In this document: piece by piece, positions 19,101 through 29,916 of the stretch
How positions within the stretch are numbered: the stretch's first letter is position 1
Layout: the number at the start of each line of letters is the position of its first letter
Assembly: GCA_911728455.2 (NCBI GenBank)
Contig: OU452229.1
Coordinates: forward strand, 15,906,076 to 15,970,075
Length of the DNA stretch: 64,000 bases
Source: Marthasterias glacialis
Taxonomy: Eukaryota > Echinodermata > Asteroidea > Forcipulatida > Asteriidae
Direction: 5' to 3'
Made by a program: the position numbers and the translations under genes
Notes under the pieces: model-generated
What the model saw: only the letters and a program-made list of their open reading frames with translations
The model's database searches: none
Told to the model about the DNA's origin: nothing

Positions 19101-21960
19101 AAATTAAACAAAACAAAAGGGACTTAGGAATTAATTTGTAGAACTTTGGGTGAAATTCAAAGAGTAGTAGAGTTCAATGTAAGACAGAAACAAAAACAGT
19201 TTTTCTAAAACATATTGGGAAAATCAAACTATGATACATGGTGCCAACTGTGAACTACTTCAGCTATGGACGTGGCTTATGTCTGTAGTGACAACACTGC
19301 ATGTTCAGTCATCTAGCCACAACCACAACCAAAGCCTGCACGTCAGACATTACTCAGTTTCAGACAATGAGAAAGAGTATGAGAATGGATGGATTAGACC
19401 AAGCAAAGCTGAAATAAATACATAAAAACACATATTTAACACCAACTGTAACAACTTATCACAAAGTTTAAAGCATGCAATATAAAAAAAAAATACCATG
19501 GAGGAAGTATTCCTTCCTCCATGAATTAACCCCTCCTAATCTTGGTAATATTTTCCAGTGAACTGACCAGCCACTTGAAATGATTCAACTGCATGGGTTG
19601 TGTACTTTAATATCAATTCAAAACTAATCGGATGGTAACCGAGTGGTCAGACAATAGGAGGGTAAACTAAAACAAAACTTCAAATTAAAACAGTAACAAT
19701 GGTTACCTGTCCACCTCCCTCTGGAAAAAGAACGGTATCTTCTGTGATGATCTCATAGCCTTTGACAGTTTGCTTTTTACCATTGCTAACAAGTTTCAGT
19801 TCTGCCGGAGTACATGATTTCACTTTGGTAGTCAACTGGGGTGGGGAGGGGGTGTTAAATAAACACATCATGATTAAACTTTTTTCACATTATGGCACAT
19901 GGACAACATTGGTCATTGTCAAAGACTAGTATCTGCACTTCATGTGACCCAACATAAACATGAAATAACAAACCTGTGAAAGCTCAATCTCAATCGGTCA
20001 TCAAAAAATAGTGAAAAACCCTGTATCTTTTCACTGTTTTCAAACATCTAGTTTTGTAAGTCGCGAGATCATAACTAATTGTTTTACTAATTTCTTAACA
20101 ACCATGGTTGCATACTGGGAAAATTATTTCAAGGGAAGTTTTATACCTTGTAAATTAGGATAATTATGTGCAAGTCTGCAAACATTTATATTTTTAACCT
20201 GACCAATGTTGACAAGGACATCAATGTTTCTCTTGGAAAGTTAATTAATTCCCATTTTCCAGTTTTCAATAACTTTACAACAGGCAAGCGACTTTTTGCA
20301 AAAGAAAAAATAGAGGAAATTGCCAACAACACTTGACATTGTATTCTGTTTTTCAGTTTTCTATGGTACTATTATTATTAAAGGGAAATAAGAGGAAATC
20401 AGATGATCAGCTGAAAAGTTGCAACTTGCATTCTCAATATAATACATCCAACCTGTAAAAACTTCATCAAAATAGGTGGTCAAATTTTTAACAACACAAA
20501 ACTTATGTTTTGTCAAGGAATTTTTGCACTTCCGAAATATGTAAAATTTTAAATTTAATTATTTTATTTCATTTTTTTCTAATTTTATTTTATCATTGTT
20601 ATTATTATTTTATTATTATTATTTTTTTTGGGGGGGGGGGTAGGGGGGGGGGTCCTGAACCCATACCTTTTAGTCTTCGTGAAAACTTTTTTTTATTTGT
20701 TTGTCTCTTATTTATTTATTTATTCATTTATTTATCTATTTACTTTTTTGGGGGGAAGGGGGTCCTCAAAACGCTACTTTTTTGGTCTTCACCAGTTTTT
20801 CAGTTTGAAATATTCTACTGTACTGCTGCTGGTGTGTGTGAAGATGGAGGTATGAACTTCATAATCAGTGTTTTTCTTTTCTTTTGTCAAATAAAAAAAT
20901 TTCATGAAAAACTGTTTTTGATCATTTCAAATCATGTTCTGTATGCACATCATTGTTTTATTTTTAAAAGATACAATTAACCAACAAACATTTCCATTAT
21001 AATCACATTGAAAAGCTTCCATTCCAATGATCTTTAGCTTAAGAAAATCAAAAATTATATTCATTTTAAAAAAAGGGGGGAAAAGGGTTAATTTTTTTTT
21101 ATCCAGACTGAGAATGCAGAGGATTGGACTATCCAATCCTATCATGTTTCATTTGGAATTGCATGACTGCACATTGACAAGTTCAGCTAGTTAGGCCTAG
21201 TTAGGCTCTTGGTTTTATGTTTTATATTTATACATTTTTATCATTTCCATGTACTTTTTGAAATTTCTTAGATTTTAAATAATATAAATCAATAAATTAT
21301 TATTATTTTAGTAGTTACTTGTAGTTCCACAACTATTAATATTAATAACTGAATGATATATTGAACTTTGATTTGAAGCTTCCAATGATCTTTTTGAAAA
21401 ATCTAAAATTATATGCAAACTAAAAAAAAAGGTTGTTGCAAGTACATAATAATGTTCATGTAGAACTACTGAACATGTACACATCCCCATGCCCTACGAA
21501 TGATTCAATGGCATGTATGCACATGTCATAAGTTACATGCTTGGGGTTATCAAAAGGACGTGTCCGAATCAAGCGACTTCGGCTACGGCTATGACCGCTG
21601 GCTGCAACGACAACGTTGAAGAATGGGAATCCTCGGCGTTCCGGCTGTAGCCACTGCCGAAGCCATTCATTCGGAAACGTGTACTGTTAAAACTGTTGTA
21701 ATAGTGTGTACATGTACCCACATGTACCATGTGTACAGCAGTTCAAAAGCGAAAATCTAAGTCGGCATGTTTACGTATATTTTAGGACTTTTAAATATGT
21801 TATAATGTTGCCAGAAACATATTAAACTTCGTGAGTCAAACAATTCAAGCACTATTCATCACACATTTTAACAGTTGATGGTAAATCTCTTTGAGTTCCA
21901 CAGAAATCCGAAAAATAATACCTCTGTTAAGTAACTGTTCTTTTGACAGGCGAGCGCCAT
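13200..21960 (-). CDS. AARSD1: Alanyl-tRNA editing protein Aarsd1 (AlaX-like), complete, 12 coding exons
   Basis: A free-standing cytosolic hydrolase that removes wrongly attached serine from tRNA-Ala. Coding exons in transcript order: 21960-21922, 19835-19707, 19097-19080, 18700-18559, 18292-18235, 17772-17616, 17043-16927, 16004-15874, 15704-15638, 14745-14599, 13903-13809, 13332-13200. They join in frame with GT-AG borders into 410 residues, close to the vertebrate protein (about 412). The start MALACQKNSY resembles the vertebrate N-terminus. FPEGGGQ (around residue 50) and the zinc ligands HMQQH (His104, His108) and CCGTH (Cys208, His212) form the editing site. The C-terminal GKKGRFQGKA string is also typical. 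Introns hold SINEs (16505, 17245) and a MITE (15501). The only odd point is an 18-nt third exon. Confidence 0.96.
13486..13535 (+). repeat. Dispersed repeat fragment with a histone-like stem-loop
   Basis: GCTCTTTTCAGAGCCACCAC (13501-13520) has the loop and right side of a histone stem-loop, with a mismatch at the outermost stem pair. Its flank AGAGTAAACCCACAT matches 25354-25366 (AGAGTAAACCACC before GCTCTTCTCAGAGC), so both belong to one repeat family. It lies in AARSD1 intron 11, antisense to that gene, and no histone gene is nearby. Confidence 0.6.
15501..15626. mobile_element. Near-perfect foldback MITE, 126 bp, beside the AARSD1 exon 9 donor
   Basis: Arms of about 55 bp (ATGGGAGACTTTTGAGACGA and on; the mirror ends TCGTCTCAAAAGTGTCCCAT) surround a ~14-bp loop and differ at only a few places. 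The right end is 12 nt from the last base of AARSD1 exon 9 (15638), within the first bases of the intron on the transcript. Confidence 0.9.
16505..16790 (+). mobile_element. SINE-1 copy in AARSD1 intron 7
   Basis: It has a complete tRNA-Leu-like head (GTCGTGGGCGAGTAGTCAAG; B box GGGTTCGAGTCCC at about 16572), the body (CCTTAAGCAAGACACTTTAC, CACATAAAAGAACTC) and the tail (GGGGTTTGCCCCGGCGTTTC). This uninterrupted copy defines the family best in this window. Confidence 0.85.
17245..17572 (-). mobile_element. SINE-2 copy in AARSD1 intron 6
   Basis: It is the reverse complement of the nested SINE at 5779-6118. In plus-strand order it runs from AAGCTAATCATCCTTACT through ATATGACCACAGAGCACAGC to the tRNA-like head (GGACTTGAACCGGGGACA; GGCGAGCGCTTTACGTACAC). 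It lies in sense orientation to AARSD1. Confidence 0.85.
18903..19036. repeat. Family E palindromic element in AARSD1 intron 3
   Basis: The left part TAAGGCTGTATCTAAATTGG is mirrored by CTAAGTTGGACACGGCCTAA. The inner arms carry CGGCTACAGC and AGCCGTAACC. It has the same structure as 21553-21684. Confidence 0.65.
19080..19097 (-). CDS. AARSD1: AARSD1 coding microexon, 18 nt
   Basis: CCCGATGACAGAGGAACG encodes Pro-Asp-Asp-Arg-Gly-Thr, which continues FPEGGGQ exactly as in vertebrate AARSD1. It is flanked by AATTTCAG before it and GTAAGAG after it on the transcript, and is phase 0 on both sides. Without it the editing domain would lose six conserved residues. Confidence 0.85.
20570..20840. repeat. 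Low-complexity T-run/G-run and TTTA simple repeats
   Basis: ATT and TTTA microsatellites alternate with abrupt T-run to G-run junctions (TTTTTTTTGGGGGGGGGG near 20621-20640, a second near 20743-20752). Similar junctions recur at 32483-32512 and 32690-32707 on the same strand. It lies in AARSD1 intron 1. Confidence 0.85.
21553..21684. repeat. Family E palindromic element in AARSD1 intron 1
   Basis: Outer arms GTGTCCGAATCAAGCGACTT and CATTCATTCGGAAACGTGT are mirrored. Inner arms CGGCTACGGCTATGACCG and CCGGCTGTAGCCACTGCCG are also mirrored. It is a clear small inverted-repeat element of ~130 bp. Confidence 0.75.
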
Positions 21961-22706
21961 GTTGGATTTCCTGTAGCGGACATAAATCTAAAACTATTTT
22001 CTTAATTCATTAGTAACTGAAAAACAGCAATATTAACTGTAATTTTAGACCTTTAAAAAAACTAAAATTACAATTTAATGTTTTTTGAAGAAATAATATG
22101 TTATTTAATTTTTTATTTAATAAAATATATGATACACTTTATTTAACAAGAGTGACCTTGAAGTCATTTACATATATTTTTTTTATTGAGGGCTGACATG
22201 TCTGATCTGCCACAGAGAAGAGAGATGGGTAAAATCTTAGATTATGACAACAAATTTGGCTGGATGTGCGTCTGTATTTTCAACAAAACTGCTCTTGGTG
22301 TTCATTTTTAGCTCACAGTAAGGTGTGGACTTCCATTAAGGATGAATACGGTGAGATAATTCATTAATTTTGTAACTTAAAATGCTTACCATTTTCATTT
22401 TTTTAATAAGACAGAAAAATGAATTATAATTTTACGCTCTCTCTCAGTGCAGCCCAGCACAGGAACTCGGCCGTGTAACTGTCACTAGTGTCAGTAAACA
22501 TGCTTGTGTATGCATTCTAGTTTTATGCAAGTGTTACTGCTGTTACTAATACTAGTGTTAGTACATTCTATAAAATCATTTAGGTATATTTAATATTATA
22601 ATTAAATGGTGTGTACTGTTAATGAATTATGTTGTGTTGTTGGCAATTGGATTGATAAAAGTCCAGGCTAGGGGAGGGTATACATGTAACACTAACACTG
22701 AACAGT

Positions 22707-24202
22707 AGCCCTGGTAGGACGTCAGTCTCCGTTGCACTGCCACTGACGTCCTGGGTATTAAAGCTTCTCTATGTGAATGATGCGAACAATATTACAAAAG
22801 TTGTTTTCTCCTTTTTTACAGGGTCCTACTAATTGCCGACCCCTGCCGACCCCTACCGACAACTGGAAAAAACCTACCGACAACTCATTCCACATGCACT
22901 CTTAGTCACTGATTTAAGCTTAATATAGTAGATAAAGTTATTATGAATCCTAAAATCCTTATTTTTACTTCTTTGGTATCGGAGATATAAGTATTTTCAA
23001 TCACGGAATGTGATTTTCCACGAAGCAGTAGTACCGTCCGCCATGATGCTCGATTACACGTAACGGACTAAACCATTTATCGATGGGTATAGTAAGAATT
23101 TTGTATGACAACAGAAGACGCCCTTCTGAACTAGATCGGGAAATACTTCAAACGTGTTGAATTTTTTCTTAATGAAGCAAAAAGGTTTATAAATGTTCAT
23201 ATTTAAATGTTATTTAAGAGACATTATAGCTCCCCAATCTGTAAAACTCTACATAGAAGGGCGCCCTCTGTTGTCATACATTTTTTTGCTATACCCATTG
23301 ATAAATGGTTTAGTCCACTACGCATAATCGAGCATCATGGCGGACAGTACTACTGCTTAGCTGGAAACCACATTCCTTGATTGAAAATACTTATTTCTCC
23401 AATATCAAAGAAGTAACAATAAGGCTTTTAGGATTCATAGTAACTTTATCTATTATATAAAGCTTAAACCAGTTTCTAACAATGCATACGGAATGAGTTG
23501 TCGGTAGGTTTTTTCGAGTTGTCGGTAGGGGACGGCAGGGTTCGGCAATTAGTGGGACCGTTTTTTACATGATTTTGGAAGCTGAAAGTCTGTTTATGTA
23601 TTCCCAGTACTTTAAACTACTCCTCGAATATATTTTAAATATCGCGTTCACTTTCGGAGAAAATTATACCTAAAATAAAACGCGAACTTGTACAAATCGT
23701 CCCGAACATTAATGTACTTTCCGTGTGAAGTTTCTACGTGCACTTGCGCCCAAAAATGCACTGCGTGTAATGTTGAAGGTAATGCGCAAATCTGAAACTT
23801 GCGCAGGAAAAATTAGCTCAAAATTGTGCGCGCATGTTTTGCGCACTGCAACTACATGCGCAAGGTAGTAACTAGGCGCCCTCTTTAGTGGTTGCTAGGT
23901 ATCATATTCCACGCGTGCGTGTTGTTTGTTTTAATCTGAGTGCAACTGAAGTTGTCACCGATTTCTGATTCGGGTCTAATTTTCATTATATTTTCGTTAA
24001 TAATGTGTGCTCAAAACATTCTCAAGATTTATGAACCCGCCTATCTGCAAGTATGGGGCACAAGGAATATATCAACGAAGTTTCAGCTAATTTAATCAGG
24101 TAAAACAGTGGAATAATTTATAAATGTTTTCGCTATGTAGCGACCCCTCTATATCCAGGACGTCAGTGGCAGTGCAACGGAGACTGACGTCCTACCAGGG
24201 CT
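22707..24202. mobile_element. 1.5-kb segment bounded by a perfect 48-bp inverted repeat
   Basis: 22707-22754 and 24155-24202 are exact reverse complements over 48 bp (AGCCCTGGTAGGACGTCAGT at the outer left). Each terminus is itself partly palindromic (GGACGTCAGT and ACTGACGTCC). A related GGCTAGGGGAGGG string lies at about 22666-22678 and 24200-24212. The segment contains the foldback element at 22821-23560. No transposase is seen, so it is a non-autonomous element or two opposite solo copies. Confidence 0.85.
22821..23560. mobile_element. 740-bp foldback element with ~300-bp arms and 9-bp target duplication
   Basis: The left end GGGTCCTACTAATTGCCGAC is mirrored by the right end TCGGCAATTAGTGGGACCG. 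The inversion continues with scattered mismatches for about 300 bp on each side (shared CTACCGACAACTCATTCC, CCGCCATGATGCTCGATTA, GACTAAACCATTTAT). TTTTTTACA directly flanks both ends (22812-22820 and 23561-23569), a 9-bp target-site duplication as made by Mutator-like elements. No coding frame is present. Confidence 0.9.
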
Positions 24203-24920
24203 AGGGGAGGGCATTACTATTAATACTACACTAGGATGGAATATCCTATTTCCGCGGTACTTGCCGAAAGTTTAGATCAAAATAAAACAAAATCACCAAC
24301 CTGTGCTAAGTGTTTAGTTATTATTGTTGCTGAAACTTTCTACTTTGACTTAAAAGAAATCCATCAGTTTTCAGATTAAATTTGTCGACGATGTCTTCTG
24401 AAAATGATAGATCGGTAGGAGTTTTTCAAATGATCCGCAAAGCTTTTTCCTCTACATTAATGGAGCTAAATTCAATGGTAATATGAAATAATTAAACTTA
24501 CATGGATTAGGATTTTTAAGTTCCCACCAGTTGGGCAAGTTTCGCTCTTTTATTAGGCATTTTGATTGCGGAGTATCAAATTTCTGTAGACACCCCTGCA
24601 CTCCATTTTGGACTGATCCAGTACATCATAGAATTGCCCCATATTACGCGCAAAATAGTAACCGCGTAAATTGAAAACTGAACTGGGCAATTTTGAAAAT
24701 TGCTCGCATTCGTCCTGGAGAGTTTTGTACATGCGCAGGCAACTCTTGAACCTGCGCGAGTGTTTTACTTTATGTTAAAACAAACACATTGAGGGTGCCC
24801 TTAGCAACAGTTGTTGAAATTATTTAATTTTCACTAGTTCAGTTCAGTTTGTGTGTGCGTACAGCCGTACAGGATAGTATAGGGACATTTTCTCGTACGA
24901 TAGAGCAGTCACATTTCTGC
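23740..24920. promoter_or_regulatory. Candidate promoter regions: two GCGC-motif clusters
   Basis: In an AT-rich region, 23735-23870 and 24640-24770 are unusually dense in TGCGCA-type words (TGTGCGCGCATG, ACATGCGCAAGG; ACATGCGCAGGCAA, CCTGCGCGAG) that resemble NRF1 sites. Each is followed by a GCGCCCTC or GTGCCCTT string and a TTGCTAGG or TTAGCAAC string like an RFX half-site. They lie between the AARSD1 start and the MBD5/6 coding start, so one may be the MBD5/6 promoter. This rests on motif appearance only. Confidence 0.3.
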
Positions 24921-25102
24921 AGTATTCAGTTTTTTACATTTTTGATGCCTTGTTAGTACAGGAACACCTACATGTTGAAAAAGAGTTTGTTATGTTGCAA
25001 CTAATACAAATTATTTTCCTTTGTTATAACAAGCAATACTTGTTTGAAACTAATTGTCATTGAAGTTACTAACATTTGCATTTGCATGGTGGAGAGAGAA
25101 TA

Positions 25103-25421
25103 AGGGATAGGTTTGCGGTAGCACCATGTGTAGCAGGCCTTGATCTTAACCAAGGCCACCGAGGCCATTGGCCTCATGCCCTGTCGAGTTGGCCAGTATG
25201 CCCTTCAGAAAAATTGCACTGTCACTACCAACTTGGCCAGCATGCCCTTGTACAATTTCTGGGATTTGGCCAGCAAAGGCCTGCCCCTGTTTTTCTTAAG
25301 ATCGAGGCCTGATGTAGAATATCATCTGAGTGGTGGTTGCTCTGAGAAGAACAGAGTAAACCACCAGCTCTTCTCAGAGCCACAACCACTCATGGTGCTA
25401 CCGCAAACCTATCCCTCACTA
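25103..25421. mobile_element. Terminal-inverted-repeat element with inner palindrome
   Basis: AGGGATAGGTTTGCGGTAGC (about 25104-25123) is mirrored by GCTACCGCAAACCTATCCCT (25399-25418). An inner imperfect palindrome at 25328-25392 has arms GAGTGGTGGTTGCTCTGAGA and CTCAGAGCCACAACCACT, and its right part resembles a histone stem-loop. Between them lies a stretch of family A repeat (AAGGCCACCGAGGCCATTGG). Confidence 0.75.
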
Positions 25422-26557
25422 GCATTTGCATTGTTGACATTATGGAACGAGCCTTGCCATGGAGCACCCTTTCTTACTAAGATTTCTTATAGATCGGAAC
25501 GACATGTGTTTAATGCAAGCTATTGTAAATACATCTCAGAGGATGGTGAATACTGCATTGGCCCACAAATTAATTTGCAACCTCATTTTGGAAACTTCTT
25601 GCAAAATTGGTGATCTACAAACTTCAAATTTGGATAATAGAGAACTACAATATTCATCAGAAAAAGCAAATAGTAAATTTGCAAAAACAATTTATTTATT
25701 TATGCCATGTATTTACATAGTACATTTACACTACATGTATCTACAGTGTACACATACTTGTATGTTCAATGTTATAACTTCTGTCAACACACCGTCACAG
25801 TTTTTGATTTAGTTTACTCAAACCTTGAGAAATGGTTGGAGTTTCTCTGCTGTGTTGAATATGATTTTCACAGTTCTAGGATAATAATGGGTGTCACTTT
25901 GTACGCTTTGCTTATCATAGTATTAAACATTTTTCTCTGACAAGCAATGAGTACAATGTACATGTATGTAAAGTGCCAATGATTTTCCGCTTCCGAAAAA
26001 GTGCAAATTCTGTTTTAAAAAAAAACATGAAGTCCGTTTCAAGTTCTTTTCCCCAATTCAGTTTTTCGGAGTTGGTAGTTTCTTAAAACTGCCCTAATCG
26101 CTGCAACCAAAACATGTTTAGAAACATGCAACAGGTAGAACGAAAAAAAATGAGAACGTGCTGTGAATGTGATGATTTTTTCACCGCCTGCTGCTGACCG
26201 AAAACAACGGCAGAGGCCGGGATTGTTATTCGCATACATTTGTATGGTTACGGTCTCAGACTTTTACGCTCTGATTTTTGATGTTTTCTGACAAAAAGAT
26301 AGTTTTATACCGAAAACATTATTGTGGCATGCCTGTATTTATTCATTAAACTTATTTTCAATGGGTTTGGGTTTAATAAAAAAAACAAATCCATCGTTTT
26401 TGTCGATAAAATTTGATTTTTTTTCCCCTCTTAAACAGAATTTCCAGTCTTGGTTAGGGATTGAAGAACAATACTTTTGCAATTCACTGCTCATGAATTT
26501 GACCTTTTTCTCAATCAAGAAAACAAAAATCCCAGTGCTTCAGAGAGAATCTTTCAG

Positions 26558-26780
26558 GCTTCATTCTTGAAAGGGCAAGGGCACCAGGGCATTTTTGTCT
26601 TGACAAAGGGCACCTCTGTGTGGAAATTGTCTCCGTTGCCTCCGTCAATTCAAGGTTTCTTTGTGGCATTGGTACTCTCAAAGAAAGATTATTCTGGCAA
26701 TTCCAATAAATAATTCTGCCAGGCTGGGCGGGAAAGAAGGGGAAGATTCCTGGAGGGAACTGGTTAACAGGCACTTTATA
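26558..26780 (-). mobile_element. Family A and family B repeat fragments, head to tail
   Basis: 26558-26640 (TTGAAAGGGCAAGGGCACCA and on) is an inverted copy of the family A repeat seen at 30262-30440. 26640-26780 ends CCTGGAGGGAACTGGTTAAC and matches the terminus of family B (55534-55849) in reverse orientation. Confidence 0.65.
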
Positions 26781-26790
26781 AACTAGGCAT

Positions 26791-27595
26791 AATAGACCGA
26801 TTGCGCGACAATGTTTACATGCGGCCACGTGACCCCCTATCGGGTATGACGTCATACAGCTGGTGAAAAAATACGTGTAAAAAGATAGGCCATGACACAG
26901 AGTGAGTTCGAAAACAGTTGATTATATTTTCGTTAAGCGATGAATTAGTTAATCAGCCCCTTTATTTAAAGTAGTATGGTGTGGCATTAATTTAAATCAC
27001 ACTGTGTTTCCTAATTTAACAGAATTCTTCTGAAAAGAGGTTTTTTAAGCCATGCACTACCAGCGTTGGACGACTATTATGTAGTCTGTTATTTTGTTTC
27101 TAATGTTGGCCTAAATCACTGTAAAAAAAGGATAAACAACGTTGGAAAAGTGAGCATTAATACCTAGCCTTGCAGAATTTCAAGTAGGCAAAGGAATCGC
27201 ACAGTTTTGGAAAGCAATTTCGTTGGAGGATTTCAGCTTCAAAACTTTGAAATTTTTGTGTTGAAAAGTGTGTGGTGATCGCGGTCGTCCTCCATGGTCT
27301 GGCCTAATGTTCCGTCGTGCGCTGTACTCATCGTGCACATTTATATGGTACTTTTACAATTTTCAAGACTTGCTGGAACTGTCCTTACTGGCTTTATTCA
27401 GCCACTTGAAGGTCTTTGGTACAAACTCTGGAATATGTTTCACAGATTTCGAGCGAAAAAAGCCTCGATTGAATTAACTAAATGCATTCATCATCGTGTA
27501 CCGTACCACCCTTTCCTATGGAGGGTTACATGTGTGTTTACATTGTTAATCCAACAGGGGGGTCACGTGACGTACATCGCACAATCGGTCTATTA
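26791..27595. mobile_element. ~800-bp terminal-inverted-repeat element (family C)
   Basis: The left end AATAGACCGATTGCGCGACA is mirrored by the right end CGCACAATCGGTCTATTA. Just inside are CCACGTGACCCCC and GGGGGGTCACGTGACG, also mirrored. It shares its interior with 28858-29637 and 1290-1922. The short open frames inside resemble no transposase, so it is probably non-autonomous. Confidence 0.85.
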
Positions 27596-27699
27596 TGCAC
27601 TTGTACAAAGCACTTGTTTAGCAACTGCCCAAACCCATTTTTTTTACATTACTGTACATGTACATGTGTAGATATATTTTTTCATTTTGTATTTAGAAT

Positions 27700-28850
27700 C
27701 AGGGAGTGAACAAAGCTAAATGAAACATTTTTTGCCCCCTTCCAGACAACCTCTATAAAGAAAAACCTGCATATAATTGGCGAGTATTATCGCTGCATGA
27801 TAGATATGAATGCGTTAAAAATCTGTTAAAGGAAACAAGCTCATGTGGAAATGTGTAAGTCCTAACTGCAGAGCAGGAAGGGGTAAACCCTCAGCTATTT
27901 CCATCATTGCTGATATGATTCCCTTTCATTATTTATGTCACGCAATCAATCATGTGATGCTCAGGCTGGTGTGGCTTATCCTGATGGAAGCTTGACACAT
28001 GTACTTTGTCCTTGTAAGGGCGAGGCAAGTTTTTTTTTTAAATTTAAGGGCACCTCTGTGAGGGTAATTTTATTTTGAAACATTTATTTATTTATTTTTT
28101 ATTTTTTTTACACTCAGTGAATGGAAATTGTTATTCTTAGATCCTTATAACACAAGGCAATTCGCAGTATTTTTGACCGCGTGAGGGCGTGTGTGAACCA
28201 AGTTACATCATGCAAAACGAGTATAATGTACCTGTTTTCCAGTGTTATTACTACATGTTAGTATTTGGCCACTGATACAAGAAAACAACTTACAGGCAGT
28301 CAGAATGAGATAACTAATACTGGTGCAAGGAAATTAACTGTAGAAAATGTCCTCATGCGGTCAAAAATACGGTCAGTTTGTACACGCTAGGTAACTTGGC
28401 GGCAACCAACTGCTGTGCACGGAGAAGGAACACTTAAATCGTAACAGACATTTTTCTGACAGTTACTTGCTATCCCCAATAACATTGTGTGAATGTATTA
28501 GGAGGGATGTCTTCTTAGATGTTTGAAATCTCCTGAAACTGTGTGATTGTAAATTACCCAGTGTGGCTTGTGGACTCTTAGTGCTATGATTTACTATTGA
28601 AAGAGCGCATTAGAATAAAATTATAAAACTATTGTGCACTACAACTGTAGGCCTTTTCACACTACAAAAAATCTCTGTGTTGGACACTGGTCCGATCCGT
28701 GTAAGTTTGACCATAGAGAAAGGGTCCTTTTTCTATGGTTTGACTGACCTTGACACACTACAACATTTCAATCCCGGGTTGACCCGTGTAGAGTGCTCAG
28801 TCCGTGAAACCAACCCAGCTTGGGAGGTGAGTTGAGGACTTTTGACCCCT
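27700..28850. other. Intergenic stretch upstream of the MBD5/6 gene
   Basis: No gene is recognised. About 28005-28065 (CTTGTAAGGGCGAGGCAAG then AAGGGCACCTCTGTGAGGG) looks like a decayed family A repeat. A TTTA/TTTTTTA low-complexity tract lies near 28080-28110. Confidence 0.45.
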
Positions 28851-28857
28851 TGCAGAG

Positions 28858-29637
28858 AATAGACCGATTGCGCAACCAATGTTTACATGTCATCAAGTGA
28901 CCCATTGTGGGTATTTATCTGAGCTGATGGCAAACTACGAGTAAATACATGTCATGACCGACAGAGTCACACCAAAAATCGGCTTTTGGTAATAATAACA
29001 GAGTTACTAAGCCATTTTATTAAAGTTGTGTGTTGTGACATTGATATTAATCACATAGCTGTTTCATAAACTACCAGTATTCTACAACAAAAGAAGTTTA
29101 TTTATGCACTACCGGCGTTGGACGACTATGTACACCCACCTGTTATTTTGTTTGTAATGTAGGCCTAAATCACTGTAAAAAAGGGTAAAGAACGTTGGAG
29201 AAGTGAGCATTTATACCTAGCCTTGCAAAAATTTCAAATAAGCAAAGGAATCACACAGTTTTGGAAAGCAATTTCTTTGGATGATTCAGCTTCAAAACTT
29301 TAAAATTCTTGTGTTGAAAAGTGTCGTGATCGCGGTTGTCTGGCCTAAATGTTCTGTCGTGCACAGTAGTAGTAGCACATCGTTCACATTTATACGTTAC
29401 TTGTATAATTTCCAAGACTTGCTGGAACTGTCCTTAGTGGCTTTATTCAGCCACTCGGAGGTCTCTGGTACAAACTCTGGAACATTTTTCACAGATTTCG
29501 AGAAAGAAAAGCCTCGATTGAATTTATACAACAACCATCATGTACCATACCGCACTTTCCTATGGAGGACGTCGCGTTCGTTTACATTTAATACCCACAA
29601 TAAGTCACATGACGTGGGACGCGCAATCATTCTATTA
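28858..29637. mobile_element. ~780-bp terminal-inverted-repeat element (family C)
   Basis: The left end AATAGACCGATTGCGCAACC and the right end GGGACGCGCAATCATTCTATT are inverted. The interior is shared with the copy at 26791 (ACTACCGGCGTTGGACGACT; GCATTTATACCTAGCCTTGC). It lies just upstream of the first recognised MBD5/6 coding exon. Confidence 0.85.
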
Positions 29638-29916
29638 CACGCTAATAGCAAGAAAGCTGATTTCACGTTGGGCAATGTGAAAGCAGAGCAGAGTTGAAAC
29701 TGTTTTTAAATTTTATGAAGTCAACATGGATTGGAACCATGTACAGGTAGCTTTCGGCACAGATCGGAGCTTGATAGTGTGAAAAGGCCTTTTGTTTATG
29801 TAGACATTTTCAGTCTTATAAGTTTTCGTATTCTTCACCCTGCAGTTGCACTGATGGCTCTGAGCATCCTACACATGTAGAACCAGTCCTCATATCAGCA
29901 ACCTGAAGAACCTCAA

